From NCBI GenBank assembly GCA_023437285.1, contig JAEZGP010000649.1, positions 1 through 9,273 of the forward strand: a DNA stretch of 9,273 nt, read 5' to 3'. The notes below the pieces were generated by a model that had not been told where the DNA came from, made no database searches, and saw nothing but the letters and a program-made list of their open reading frames with translations. Below, one piece after another: positions 1-7,608 of this stretch. A program made the position numbers and the translations under genes. How positions within the stretch are numbered: position 1 is the stretch's first letter; the number at the start of each line of letters is the position of its first letter. Source of the stretch: Actinomycetes bacterium. Its GTDB lineage: Bacteria > Actinomycetota > Actinomycetes > Mycobacteriales > Micromonosporaceae.

Positions 1-1123
<1,123 letters not shown>

Positions 1124-1278
1124 CAATCGCCTCCCGTCGGTTGCGCTGATCCACCCAACCGCAGTCGGGCCGTGGGCGCCTGTCAGGTTTTCTCGCGACA
1201 TCGCGCGGTCGCCCGTACGGCCGTCGTCTTTCGATAAGCTGGTCAGCGGCAGTGTTGGGGGCGGCAGTGGGGTGCGTG
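1124..1278. promoter_or_regulatory. Divergent intergenic region between FAAL and acetyltransferase genes
   Basis: About 155 bases separate the two divergent starts, so promoters in both directions should lie here. The rightward gene has only a weak G-rich ribosome site (GGGG at 1269-1272) before its ATG. The leftward gene has a good GGGAGG. A short AT-richer patch (CTTTCGATAAGCT, about 1228-1240) is the only plausible -10-like stretch; I cannot match a convincing -35/-10 pair in either direction. A small inverted repeat GCGAC/GTCGC (1195-1199 and 1208-1212) is present but too short to interpret. If the FAAL in fact starts at ATG 1201 the region shrinks to 77 bases. Confidence 0.4.
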
Positions 1279-1917
1279 ATGGCACAGGCGCGAACGACGA
1301 CGGCTCCGCCGGTGCGCGTGGTGCCCGCCAACGAAGCCAGCTGGGACGACCTTCAGACCATCTTCGGCAAACGTGGTTTCGCGGCCCGGTGCCGGTGCCA
1401 GCGCTACAAGATCCGTGACTTCTGCTGGTCGTCGGTGTCCGACGAGGAACGTGCGTTCCGCCAGCACGAACAGACCGGCGGGGGCGGGCCCCCGGGGGCC
1501 CCCCCCGCCGCCGCCCCCCCGGCGCGCCCCACGAGCGGGCTGGTGGCCTACCTCGGCGACGAGCCCGCCGGATGGTGTGCGGTGGAGCCCCGCACGGCGT
1601 ACGAGCGGCTGCGGTACAACCGCGTTCCGTGGACCGGCCGCGTTGAGGACAAGGCCGACGACACGGTCTGGTCGGTCACCTGCTTTTTCACCCGGGTGGG
1701 CTACCGCAAGCGCGGCGTCGCCTCGACCCTGGCCCGCGCGACCGTGGATTTCGCGCGCGACCGCGGGGCCCGCGCCGTCGAGGGCTACCCGATGACCGTC
1801 AAGAACGTGATCGTGGACGAGTTGCACGTCGGCACCGAGCGCATGTTCCTCGACGCCGGCTACCGGGAGGTCAGCCGCCCGGCGCTGCGCCGCGTCGTGA
1901 TGCGGGTCGACTTCTGA
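1279..1917 (+). CDS. GNAT-family N-acetyltransferase with low-complexity insert
   Basis: 212 residues from ATG 1279. It looks like an actinobacterial GNAT acetyltransferase (acetyl-CoA-dependent N-acetylation; substrate unknown). Seen: N-terminal SWDDLQTIFGKRGF with a Cys-rich RCRCQRYK (about 38-44); central GLVAYLGDEPAGWCAVEPR (87-105), typical of the strands before the acetyl-CoA site; DTVWSVTCFF (128-137) then RVGYRKRGVASTLARA (139-154), which carries the R/Q-x-x-G-x-A pyrophosphate-binding loop; C-terminal FLDAGYREVSR and VVMRVDF. Residues 66-84 are a Gly/Pro/Ala run encoded by long G and C tracts; as I remember the family this loop is shorter and not repetitive. An upstream start at 1252 would add nine residues without a better ribosome site. 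The stop overlaps the next gene's start, so it is probably co-translated with the A domain. It may acetylate an intermediate, serve self-protection, or be unrelated to the pathway. Confidence 0.85.
   Translation: MAQARTTTAPPVRVVPANEASWDDLQTIFGKRGFAARCRCQRYKIRDFCWSSVSDEERAFRQHEQTGGGGPPGAPPAAAPPARPTSGLVAYLGDEPAGWCAVEPRTAYERLRYNRVPWTGRVEDKADDTVWSVTCFFTRVGYRKRGVASTLARATVDFARDRGARAVEGYPMTVKNVIVDELHVGTERMFLDAGYREVSRPALRRVVMRVDF
1476..1532 (+). repeat. G/C homopolymer-rich low-complexity tract inside the acetyltransferase gene
   Basis: This tract contains only G and C for nearly its whole length, with runs of five G, eight C and seven C. It encodes the Gly-rich then Pro/Ala-rich block at residues 66-84. 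The reading frame is intact on both sides, so any net length change is a multiple of three. It may be slippage expansion in the genome or an assembly/basecalling error. Confidence 0.8.
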
Positions 1918-3476
1918 TGCCATCCTCCGGCAGCGCCGCCCGGCCGGACGGGTTCGTGGCCCGCTGGTGCCGGGCCGTGCGGCAATGGCCCGATCGGCCG
2001 GCTCTCCACGCGGCCACCCGGGTCGTCACCTTCGCCGAACTCGACGCCGCGTCGGCGCAGGTCGCCACGGCCCTGCGGCAGCGGGGCATCGGTGTTGGCC
2101 ACCGCGTCGCGGTGTGCCTGGATCACGACGTGTCGTTGCTGGAAACCATCATCGGGGTGCTGCGGGCCGGAGCCGCGTTCGTGCCGATCGACCACCGCCA
2201 CACCGCCCTGCGGGTGGCCCAGGTCCTGGCCGCGGCCGACGTCGACCTGGCCGTGACGGAGGCCGACCGGACGCTGCCGGACTGCCCGGTGGTCGAACCC
2301 GCCGCGCTGCGGGCCGCCGGCGTGGCCGCATGCGCGTCAGCCGAGCCCGCGTCGGCCGAATTCGTGGCGCCGGCCGCCGGCGACACCGCGTACGTGTTGT
2401 TCACCTCGGGATCGACCGGCCAGCCCAAGGGCGTCGTCGTCCCGCACGGCGCGCTCGCCCGCTACCTGGACTGGGCGGTCGCCTCCTACCTGCGGTTCGG
2501 TACGGGCGGCGCGCCGCTGTACAGTTCCGTCGCGTTCGACCTGACCGTCACCACGCTCCTCGCGCCGTTGGCGGCCGGGCGGCCCGTCTCGCTCGTACCG
2601 GCGCAGGACGGCGTGTTCGGCGTGGTCGACCTGCTCGCGGACGGGTCGTGCTTCGACTTCGTCAAACTCACCCCGTCACATCTGCGGATGATGCTGGCGG
2701 CGATGGAGGACGTGCCGGTGACCGGCCGGATCGCCTGCCTGGTCCTGGGCGGCGAGGCGCTGCCGGCGGACCTGGTCCGCGACTGGCGCGCCGTGAGCCC
2801 GCACACCGTTGTCGTCAACGAGTACGGGCCGACCGAGGCAACCGTCGGCTGTTGTGTCAAGGAACTCGACGCCGGCCCGGTCCCCGACGAGATCACGATC
2901 GGGACGGCCATCCCGTCGGTGACGCTGCACGTCATGGACGACGCCGGCCGCCCCGTGCGCGATGGCGAACCCGGCGAGTTGTACATCGGCGGCGACACGC
3001 TCGCCGACGGGTACCTGGGTCGGCCGGCGCTGACCGCCCAGCGGTTCGTGGCCGACCCGTACGCCCCCGGGAAACGGCTCTACCGCACCGGCGACGTGGT
3101 GCGGCGCGACACCGACGGTGAACTGAGCTACCTCGGCCGCAACGACGACCAGGTCAAGATCCGCGGGCACCGCGTCGAGCTGGGCGAGATCGCCGTCGTG
3201 GCCCGCGCTCACCCCGACGTGCGGGACTGCGTCGTACGCGCATGGCAGCGCGACGTCGACGATGTCCGCCTCGTCGCCTACGTCGTGCCCGGACCCGGTG
3301 TGGCGTCCGACCACCTGCCCGCGAGGCTGGTGGCCCACCTGCTGGAGCGGTTGCCCGACTACATGGTGCCGCGGCAGGTGGTGGTGATCGGGGAGATTCC
3401 GCACACGATCAACGGCAAGGTCGACACGGCGCGGCTGCCGGTGCCGGCGGGTGGCGCCGGCCTACGGCACGGCTGA
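1917..3476 (+). CDS. Stand-alone NRPS adenylation domain, predicted asparagine-activating
   Basis: 519 residues, a single complete A domain without condensation or carrier domain, so it must charge a carrier protein in trans. Core motifs in order: VTFAEL (37-42); VLRAGAAFVPID (81-92); P-loop FTSGSTGQPKG (162-172); FDLT (207-210); NEYGPTE (301-307); GELYIGGDTLADGYL (353-367); YRTGD (389-393); GRNDDQVKIRGHRVELGEI (407-425); catalytic Lys501 in NGKVD. Aligned by eye to GrsA-PheA, the binding-pocket residues are D208, L209, T212, K250, V276, G278, E302, V310, G311, K501, i.e. DLTKVGEVGK. Known asparagine codes are nearly this (DLTKLGEVGK) and aspartate codes differ (DLTKVGHIGK), so Asn is predicted, perhaps hydroxy-Asn. 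ATG overlaps the TGA of the acetyltransferase by one base (TGATG), implying translational coupling. It converges on the NRPS gene whose own A domain is decayed, the likely partner. No signs of damage: all catalytic motifs are intact. Confidence 0.93.
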   Translation: MPSSGSAARPDGFVARWCRAVRQWPDRPALHAATRVVTFAELDAASAQVATALRQRGIGVGHRVAVCLDHDVSLLETIIGVLRAGAAFVPIDHRHTALRVAQVLAAADVDLAVTEADRTLPDCPVVEPAALRAAGVAACASAEPASAEFVAPAAGDTAYVLFTSGSTGQPKGVVVPHGALARYLDWAVASYLRFGTGGAPLYSSVAFDLTVTTLLAPLAAGRPVSLVPAQDGVFGVVDLLADGSCFDFVKLTPSHLRMMLAAMEDVPVTGRIACLVLGGEALPADLVRDWRAVSPHTVVVNEYGPTEATVGCCVKELDAGPVPDEITIGTAIPSVTLHVMDDAGRPVRDGEPGELYIGGDTLADGYLGRPALTAQRFVADPYAPGKRLYRTGDVVRRDTDGELSYLGRNDDQVKIRGHRVELGEIAVVARAHPDVRDCVVRAWQRDVDDVRLVAYVVPGPGVASDHLPARLVAHLLERLPDYMVPRQVVVIGEIPHTINGKVDTARLPVPAGGAGLRHG

Positions 3477-3565
3477 GCTTCGACCTCGGCCAGGAGCGCC
3501 GCAAGCTCGTCGGTCTACGGCTGAGCTTCGACCTCGGCGAGGAGCGCCTCAAGCTCGTCGTCCTG
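3462..3565. repeat. 48-bp imperfect tandem duplication at the convergent gene ends
   Basis: Copy 1 is about 3470-3517 and copy 2 about 3518-3565; the first 43 bases match with two differences (C/G and G/T) and then diverge. The match also extends leftward over CTACGG (3462-3467 versus 3515-3520) if a 5-base insertion in copy 1 is allowed. Copy 2 encodes the end of the minus-strand NRPS (DELEALLAEVEAQP plus TAG). Copy 1, in the same frame beyond the stop, would encode DELAALLAEVEAQP. The stop of the plus-strand A-domain gene (TGA 3474-3476) lies in copy 1. Best read as duplication of the NRPS gene's 3' end including its stop codon. Confidence 0.85.
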
Positions 3566-6334
3566 CTCGCTCTGCATCCGCAGGATGAGTTGCGCGAGGC
3601 CCTCCACGGTCGGTGACCCGAACACCTCGCGCAGCGGCAGGTCCACGTGGAAGGTCTCCCGGATGCGCGCCGCCAACTGCGTCGCGAGCAGGGAGAAGCC
3701 GTTGAGCTCGAAAAACGTGTCGTGCACGCCGATGCGGGGCACCTCCAGCAGCTCCTGGAAGATCTCGACGAGGCGGGCCTCCATCGGCGTGCGGGGGGCG
3801 ACGTAGTTGTCCTCGTCCTCGTCCCAGTCGGGCAGCGGCAGCATCGCCAGGTCGTACTCGCCGTCGGTGGTGCGCGGCAGTGCCCCGAGGATGAACAGGT
3901 GCCGGGGGATCAGGTGCTCGGGCAGCCGTACGAGCAGCCGTTGCCGCAGCGCCGCGGCGTTGCCGTCCGGGTCCGGCCCGGTGAGATAACCGATCAGCAC
4001 GCGGTCGCCGGCCGCGTCGACCGTTGTCGTGACGATCGCGTCGGTGACGTCCGGCAGGTCGCGCAGTTCGGCCACGGTCTCGACCGGGTCCGCGGTCAGG
4101 TCCGCGCCGACCGTGCCGACCAGCTCCAGCGTGCCGTCCGGCCAGCGCCGGGCGAGGGCGCCCGTACGGTCGGCGCCGAAGCACAGCTGCGCGACCTCGC
4201 CCGTAGCGGCGGATTGGCCGCCCGGATGCGCCAGCGTGGCCGGCGCGCCGGGCAGCTCCTCGCCCAGCGGGACCCGCAGCGGCGCGGCCGCCAGGCTCCA
4301 GTCGTCGGGCACCGTGTGCGTGGCGAGCGGACGGCCATGTTGGCCCGCCCGGTACAACGCGACGAAGCGAGCGCCGGGGGCAAGCCGGCGCAGCACCTCG
4401 ACGTCATGGGAGAGCAGTTGGCCGTCGTTGTCGACGAACGCGTACCGCAGCGCCGGCAGCGGTCCGGTCAGCGCGCGCACCTGTGGCGGGCTCAGGTAGG
4501 CGACCGTGACCGCGTTGTCGCGCAGCCAGCGGCCGGGATCAAGCCCGTCCGGGCAGGCGATCAGGGTGCCGCCCGCGGCCGACGCGGTCGCCGTTGCCGC
4601 GGCCACCAAGCCGGGACGCCGCGACAGCGCCGCGAACCGGTCGTCACGGGTGAGCCCGAACCGGCCGACCGCCCAGTCGTCCCCGGGTGATCCGTCGGCG
4701 GCGGCGAGCGGCGCGGCGGGGGCCGGGTCGAGGGGATAGGCGAGGATCGCCCTGCCCGGGTCGGCGATGACGGCGCGCAGCAGCGCGTCGAGGTGCGCGA
4801 CGAGGGTACGCATCAGCGGCAGCGGGTACCGCTCGGGATTGAAGTCGAGCTGCAACTGCAGCCGGCCACCGGATTCGAGCGCGCTCAGCACGAGGTCGAA
4901 CTTGCTGGGCAGCGTCGTCGGGCCGGCCATCTCCGCCACGTCGAGGCCGGGAAGTTGCTCGCCGTCGGTACCACCGATGACGTTGAGGATCACCTCGAAC
5001 AGCGGGGAACGGCGTGGATCGCGGGTGATGTCGAGCTGTTCCACGAGGACGTCGAGCGGCGCGTCCGAGTGCGCGTACCCGTCCAGGCTGACCTGGCGTA
5101 CCCGGGTGAGCAGCTCGGCGAAGGTGGGCTCGCCCGTGAGGTCGACCCGGATCGGCAGCGTGTTGACCAGGAAGCCGATCAGCGTGTCGGTGCCGGCGTC
5201 GGTCCGGCCGGCGATGGGCACGCCCACGACGAGGTCGCGCTGGCCCGACCACCGGCCGAGCACCGTTGACAGGGCGGCGAGCAGGACCATGAACGTGGAC
5301 ACCCCGTGCGTACGGCACAGGGTGCGCAACGCGGTCGTCTCCGTGTCGGACAGGCCGGTGCGCACCTGGTCGCCGGATCGACGCGCGTCGGCGCGCCGGC
5401 GCGCCACCGGCATGGTCAGCGCCGCCGGAGCCGCGGCAAGGTGCGTGCGCCAGTAGCTCACGGCCTGTTCGAGCCGGTCGCCGACGAGCTGTTCGCGCTG
5501 CCAGGCGGCGTAGTCGCGGTACTGGATGGGCAGTTCGGTCAGGCCCGCGCGGGCCGCGTCGCCGCCGGTCGCGTAGAGCGCGGACAGCTCGCGGACGAAC
5601 AGGCCGACCGACCAGTCATCGCAGACGATGTGGTGGGCGGTGATGGACAGCACGTGCTCGTCCTCGCTGAGCCGGATGACCATGCAGCGCAACAGTGGCC
5701 CGGTGGCGAGGGTGAACGGCGTCGAGGACTGTTCGTCGGCCAGCCGGTTGGCGGCGGCCTCCCGGTCGCCGTCGAAAGTGGACAGATCGTGGAAGTCCAG
5801 GCGCCAGTCGTCCGGGAGGTCGTCAACCACCTGGACGGGCCGGCCGTCCACGAGCGGAAAGCGCGTACGCAGGGATTCGTGGCGGGTCAGGATGACCCGC
5901 ACGCTCGTCTCGAACGCCTCGACGTCGAGCTTGCCGCGCAGGCGCCGGCGACCGTGGACGTTGTACGCCACGCTCGGCAGGAGCTGGTTCTCCAGCCACA
6001 GCCGCTGCTGGTCGAAGGAGAGCACCGACGCGGCCTCCGGCGGCCGGCGGTGGATCACGCGCGGTGGGGTCGACGACGCGGCGGCGACCACCGACGCCAG
6101 CGCCGCGACGGTCCGGCACCCGAAGAAGTCCTGGACCGGGATCTGCACCCCCAGCGTCCGACGGATGCGCGCCACGATCTTAGGGGCGAGCAGGGAATGA
6201 CCACCGAGCTCGAAGAAGTCGTCGTGCACCCCGAAGGCGGAGAAGCCGAGTACGTCGCTCCAGATCGCGTGAATCGCCGCCTCGTACGGCGTACGCGGCG
6301 GGGTGGACAGGCCCTGGTCTGAGGCGCGCACCAT
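3515..6334 (-). CDS. NRPS: PCP - condensation - decayed adenylation domain - PCP
   Basis: 939 residues. PCP1 about 15-85, with phosphopantetheine Ser47 in FFELGGHSLL. Condensation domain about 100-540: SFDQQRLW (106-113), RHESLRTRF (151-159), active site HHIVCDDWS (234-242), YRDYAAWQRE (272-281), GFLVNTLPIRVDL (387-399), HSDAPLDVLVEQL (422-434), RDPRRSPLFEV (438-448); it looks active. About 540-830 is the remnant of an A domain: the part up to and including the P-loop is missing, the NxYGPTE motif reads ALYRAGQHG (659-667), YRTGD reads DRTGA (722-726), the GRxDxQVKIRG segment is unrecognisable, and NGKxD reads DGEYD (824-828), so the catalytic Lys is Glu. PCP2 about 848-920 has Ser881 in the unusual FFELNGFSLL. 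An acidic tail DELEALLAEVEAQP may be a docking peptide. Two carrier sites and no working A domain mean amino acids must come in trans, probably from the convergent Asn-type A gene. Start ATG 6334 has no ribosome site. Confidence 0.93.
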   Translation of the reverse strand: MVRASDQGLSTPPRTPYEAAIHAIWSDVLGFSAFGVHDDFFELGGHSLLAPKIVARIRRTLGVQIPVQDFFGCRTVAALASVVAAASSTPPRVIHRRPPEAASVLSFDQQRLWLENQLLPSVAYNVHGRRRLRGKLDVEAFETSVRVILTRHESLRTRFPLVDGRPVQVVDDLPDDWRLDFHDLSTFDGDREAAANRLADEQSSTPFTLATGPLLRCMVIRLSEDEHVLSITAHHIVCDDWSVGLFVRELSALYATGGDAARAGLTELPIQYRDYAAWQREQLVGDRLEQAVSYWRTHLAAAPAALTMPVARRRADARRSGDQVRTGLSDTETTALRTLCRTHGVSTFMVLLAALSTVLGRWSGQRDLVVGVPIAGRTDAGTDTLIGFLVNTLPIRVDLTGEPTFAELLTRVRQVSLDGYAHSDAPLDVLVEQLDITRDPRRSPLFEVILNVIGGTDGEQLPGLDVAEMAGPTTLPSKFDLVLSALESGGRLQLQLDFNPERYPLPLMRTLVAHLDALLRAVIADPGRAILAYPLDPAPAAPLAAADGSPGDDWAVGRFGLTRDDRFAALSRRPGLVAAATATASAAGGTLIACPDGLDPGRWLRDNAVTVAYLSPPQVRALTGPLPALRYAFVDNDGQLLSHDVEVLRRLAPGARFVALYRAGQHGRPLATHTVPDDWSLAAAPLRVPLGEELPGAPATLAHPGGQSAATGEVAQLCFGADRTGALARRWPDGTLELVGTVGADLTADPVETVAELRDLPDVTDAIVTTTVDAAGDRVLIGYLTGPDPDGNAAALRQRLLVRLPEHLIPRHLFILGALPRTTDGEYDLAMLPLPDWDEDEDNYVAPRTPMEARLVEIFQELLEVPRIGVHDTFFELNGFSLLATQLAARIRETFHVDLPLREVFGSPTVEGLAQLILRMQSEQDDELEALLAEVEAQP
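3842..4715 (-). other. Degenerate (non-catalytic) adenylation domain region of the NRPS
   Basis: Residues about 540-830 of the NRPS. The fold can still be traced: RFAALSRRPG followed by a 'GGTLIACPDGLDPGRWLRDNAVTV'-type pattern (given here only as positions 588-611 with key residues G588, G589, P595, D599) matches the stretch after the usual FDxS motif; RFVALY matches the strand before NxYGPTE; ARRWPDGTLELVG matches the lid hinge region; LPEHLIPRHLFILGALP matches the final subdomain. Every ATP- or substrate-contacting motif is gone or altered, yet the frame is fully open, which argues for selection as a structural element rather than a fresh pseudogene. Confidence 0.8.
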
Positions 6335-6498
6335 GGGTGGAAAGCTAGTTGCCGGCCGGGCCGGGCGGTTGTCACCTGTTATTGGGATGGGTCGGCGGGC
6401 CGGCGTGGTGGCGTACCGGCTTCACGTGACATCCTCCGTGGCCACCGCGCTCATACCGTTGCCACGGACGGTTCGCGCGAAAGCGGGGAGTGACAGCC
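6335..6498. promoter_or_regulatory. Divergent promoter region between NRPS and monooxygenase genes
   Basis: 164 bases between two divergent starts. Leftward, a possible sigma-70-type pair is GTGACA (rc of 6370-6375) and CAACTA (rc of 6346-6351), 18 bases apart, which would start transcription only a few bases before ATG 6334 and fits the lack of a ribosome site there. Rightward, I see no convincing promoter, but ATG 6499 has GGGGAG at 6485-6490. The region also holds a palindrome TCACGTGA (6422-6429) and an 8-base inverted repeat TCCGTGGC/GCCACGGA (6435-6442, 6461-6468), candidate operator sites. Promoter calls by eye in such GC-rich DNA are weak. Confidence 0.4.
6435..6468. repeat. Inverted repeat TCCGTGGC - 18 - GCCACGGA
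   Basis: Perfect 8-base arms at 6435-6442 and 6461-6468, separated by 18 bases and ending 30 bases before the monooxygenase ATG. Arm centres are 26 bases apart, roughly two and a half helical turns. It could be a binding site for a dimeric regulator or a hairpin in the mRNA leader; no other copy was noticed in the window. Confidence 0.5.
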
Positions 6499-7554
6499 AT
6501 GGACCTGAGCCTGTTCTTCTTCGCCGACGAAACCGACAACGCCGACGACGGCTACCGGCTGCTGCTCGACAGCGCGCGGTTCGCCGACGCGCACGGCTTC
6601 TCGGCGGTGTGGACGCCGGAACGGCACCTGCACACCTTCGGCGGTCGCTACCCGAACCCCGCGGTCACCGGCGCCGCCGTCGCCGCGGTCACCGAACGGG
6701 TCGCGATCCGGGCTGGCAGCGTCGTGGCGCCTCTGCACCATCCGATCCGCATCGCCGAGGAATGGTCGGTGGTGGACAACCTGTCCCACGGCCGGGTCGG
6801 CGTGTCGATGGCCTCGGGCTGGCACGCGGGCGACTACGTCATCCGGCCGGAGAACTACACCGACCGCAAGAGTGTCATGGTGGACACGGTCGACACCGTC
6901 CGCCGTCTCTGGCGCGGCGAGGAGGTGGAGTTCCCGGACGGTACCGGCGAGAAGCGGCCGGTGCGGATCTTCCCGACGCCCGTCCAGCCGGAGCTGCCGA
7001 TCTGGATCACCAGCTCCGGTACGCCCGAGACCTTCCGGGTCGCCGGCCGGCTCGGCGCCGGACTGCTGACGTACCTGCTCGGCCAGGACCACGACACGCT
7101 GGCCCGCAACATCGCCGCCTACCGCGAGGAACTGGCGGGCGGGCCGGGCCACGTCGTCGTCATGCTGCACACGATGATCGGCGCCGATCGCGACGAGGTG
7201 CTCGGACTGGTACGGCCGCCCTTCACCCGGTACCTGCGAAGCTCGATGGACCTGGTCGTCAGGACGGCCGGGCAGTTGCAGGCCGGCCTCGACCTCGACG
7301 ATCTCCCCGAGCAGGTCAAGGAACGGCTCATCGAGCGCGCCGCCGACCGCTTCATCCGGACGAGCAGCCTGTTCGGCACCGTGGACGACGGCCTGGACGT
7401 GTTGCGTCGCCTGGCGGCCATCGGGGTGGACGAGGTCGCGTGCCTCATCGACTTCGGCGTGCCGGCCGACGAGGTCCTCCGGTCGCTGCACCACCTCGCC
7501 GAACTGCACCAGCGGGTGAACTCCGCTGACGGGGTGACCCGGCCCGCCGGGTGA
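6499..7554 (+). CDS. Luciferase-like FMN-dependent monooxygenase of natural-product type
   Basis: 351 residues, about the usual size of the luciferase-like monooxygenase domains found beside or inside NRPS/PKS proteins (MupA/TIGR04020-like group). These use reduced flavin and oxygen; members are generally thought to hydroxylate carrier-bound acyl or aminoacyl intermediates. Seen: N-terminal MDLSLFFFAD; HGFSAVWTPERHLHTFGG (32-49); NPAVTGAAVAAVTERVAIRAGSV region (53-75); PLHHPIRIAEEWSVVDNLS (78-96); GRVGVSMASGWH (98-109), the hallmark flavin-site stretch; PENYTDRK (117-124); LPIWIT (166-171); FRVAGRLGAGLLTYLLGQ (179-196). I chose ATG 6499 because GGGGAG ends 8 bases upstream; a GTG at 6490 overlaps that site. 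Divergent from the PCP-C-PCP NRPS and followed after 54 bases by another NRPS gene in the same direction, so probably co-transcribed with it. No separate flavin reductase is seen. The substrate cannot be told; beta-hydroxylation of the lipid or of an amino acid is a guess. Confidence 0.92.
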   Translation: MDLSLFFFADETDNADDGYRLLLDSARFADAHGFSAVWTPERHLHTFGGRYPNPAVTGAAVAAVTERVAIRAGSVVAPLHHPIRIAEEWSVVDNLSHGRVGVSMASGWHAGDYVIRPENYTDRKSVMVDTVDTVRRLWRGEEVEFPDGTGEKRPVRIFPTPVQPELPIWITSSGTPETFRVAGRLGAGLLTYLLGQDHDTLARNIAAYREELAGGPGHVVVMLHTMIGADRDEVLGLVRPPFTRYLRSSMDLVVRTAGQLQAGLDLDDLPEQVKERLIERAADRFIRTSSLFGTVDDGLDVLRRLAAIGVDEVACLIDFGVPADEVLRSLHHLAELHQRVNSADGVTRPAG

Positions 7555-7560
7555 ACCAAC

Positions 7561-7584
7561 CGCCGCCGGCGCAGGCCGGCGGCG
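7561..7584 (+). repeat. Perfect 10-bp hairpin between monooxygenase and NRPS genes
   Basis: CGCCGCCGGC, loop GCAG, then GCCGGCGGCG, beginning 6 bases after the monooxygenase stop and ending 9 bases before the GGAGGGG ribosome site (7594-7600) of the NRPS. All-GC stem, no T-tract after it, so it is not a classical intrinsic terminator. It could lower readthrough, stabilise the upstream transcript end, or tune translation of the NRPS. Confidence 0.6.
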
Positions 7585-7608
7585 CGCACGCGCGGAGGGG
7601 ATGGGTTC

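Noticed and set aside
3462..3565. Tandem repeat as CRISPR or attachment site
   Set aside because: Only two directly abutting copies without spacers, and the sequence is explained by duplication of the gene end; no integrase nearby.
3242..3616. Plus-strand frame spanning the convergent junction with a repeated LSFDLG peptide
   Set aside because: It overlaps the end of the A domain out of frame and the repeat is the antisense of the duplicated NRPS tail; no ribosome site.
7561..7584. Hairpin as intrinsic terminator
   Set aside because: No T-tract follows and a same-strand gene with a good ribosome site begins right after it.
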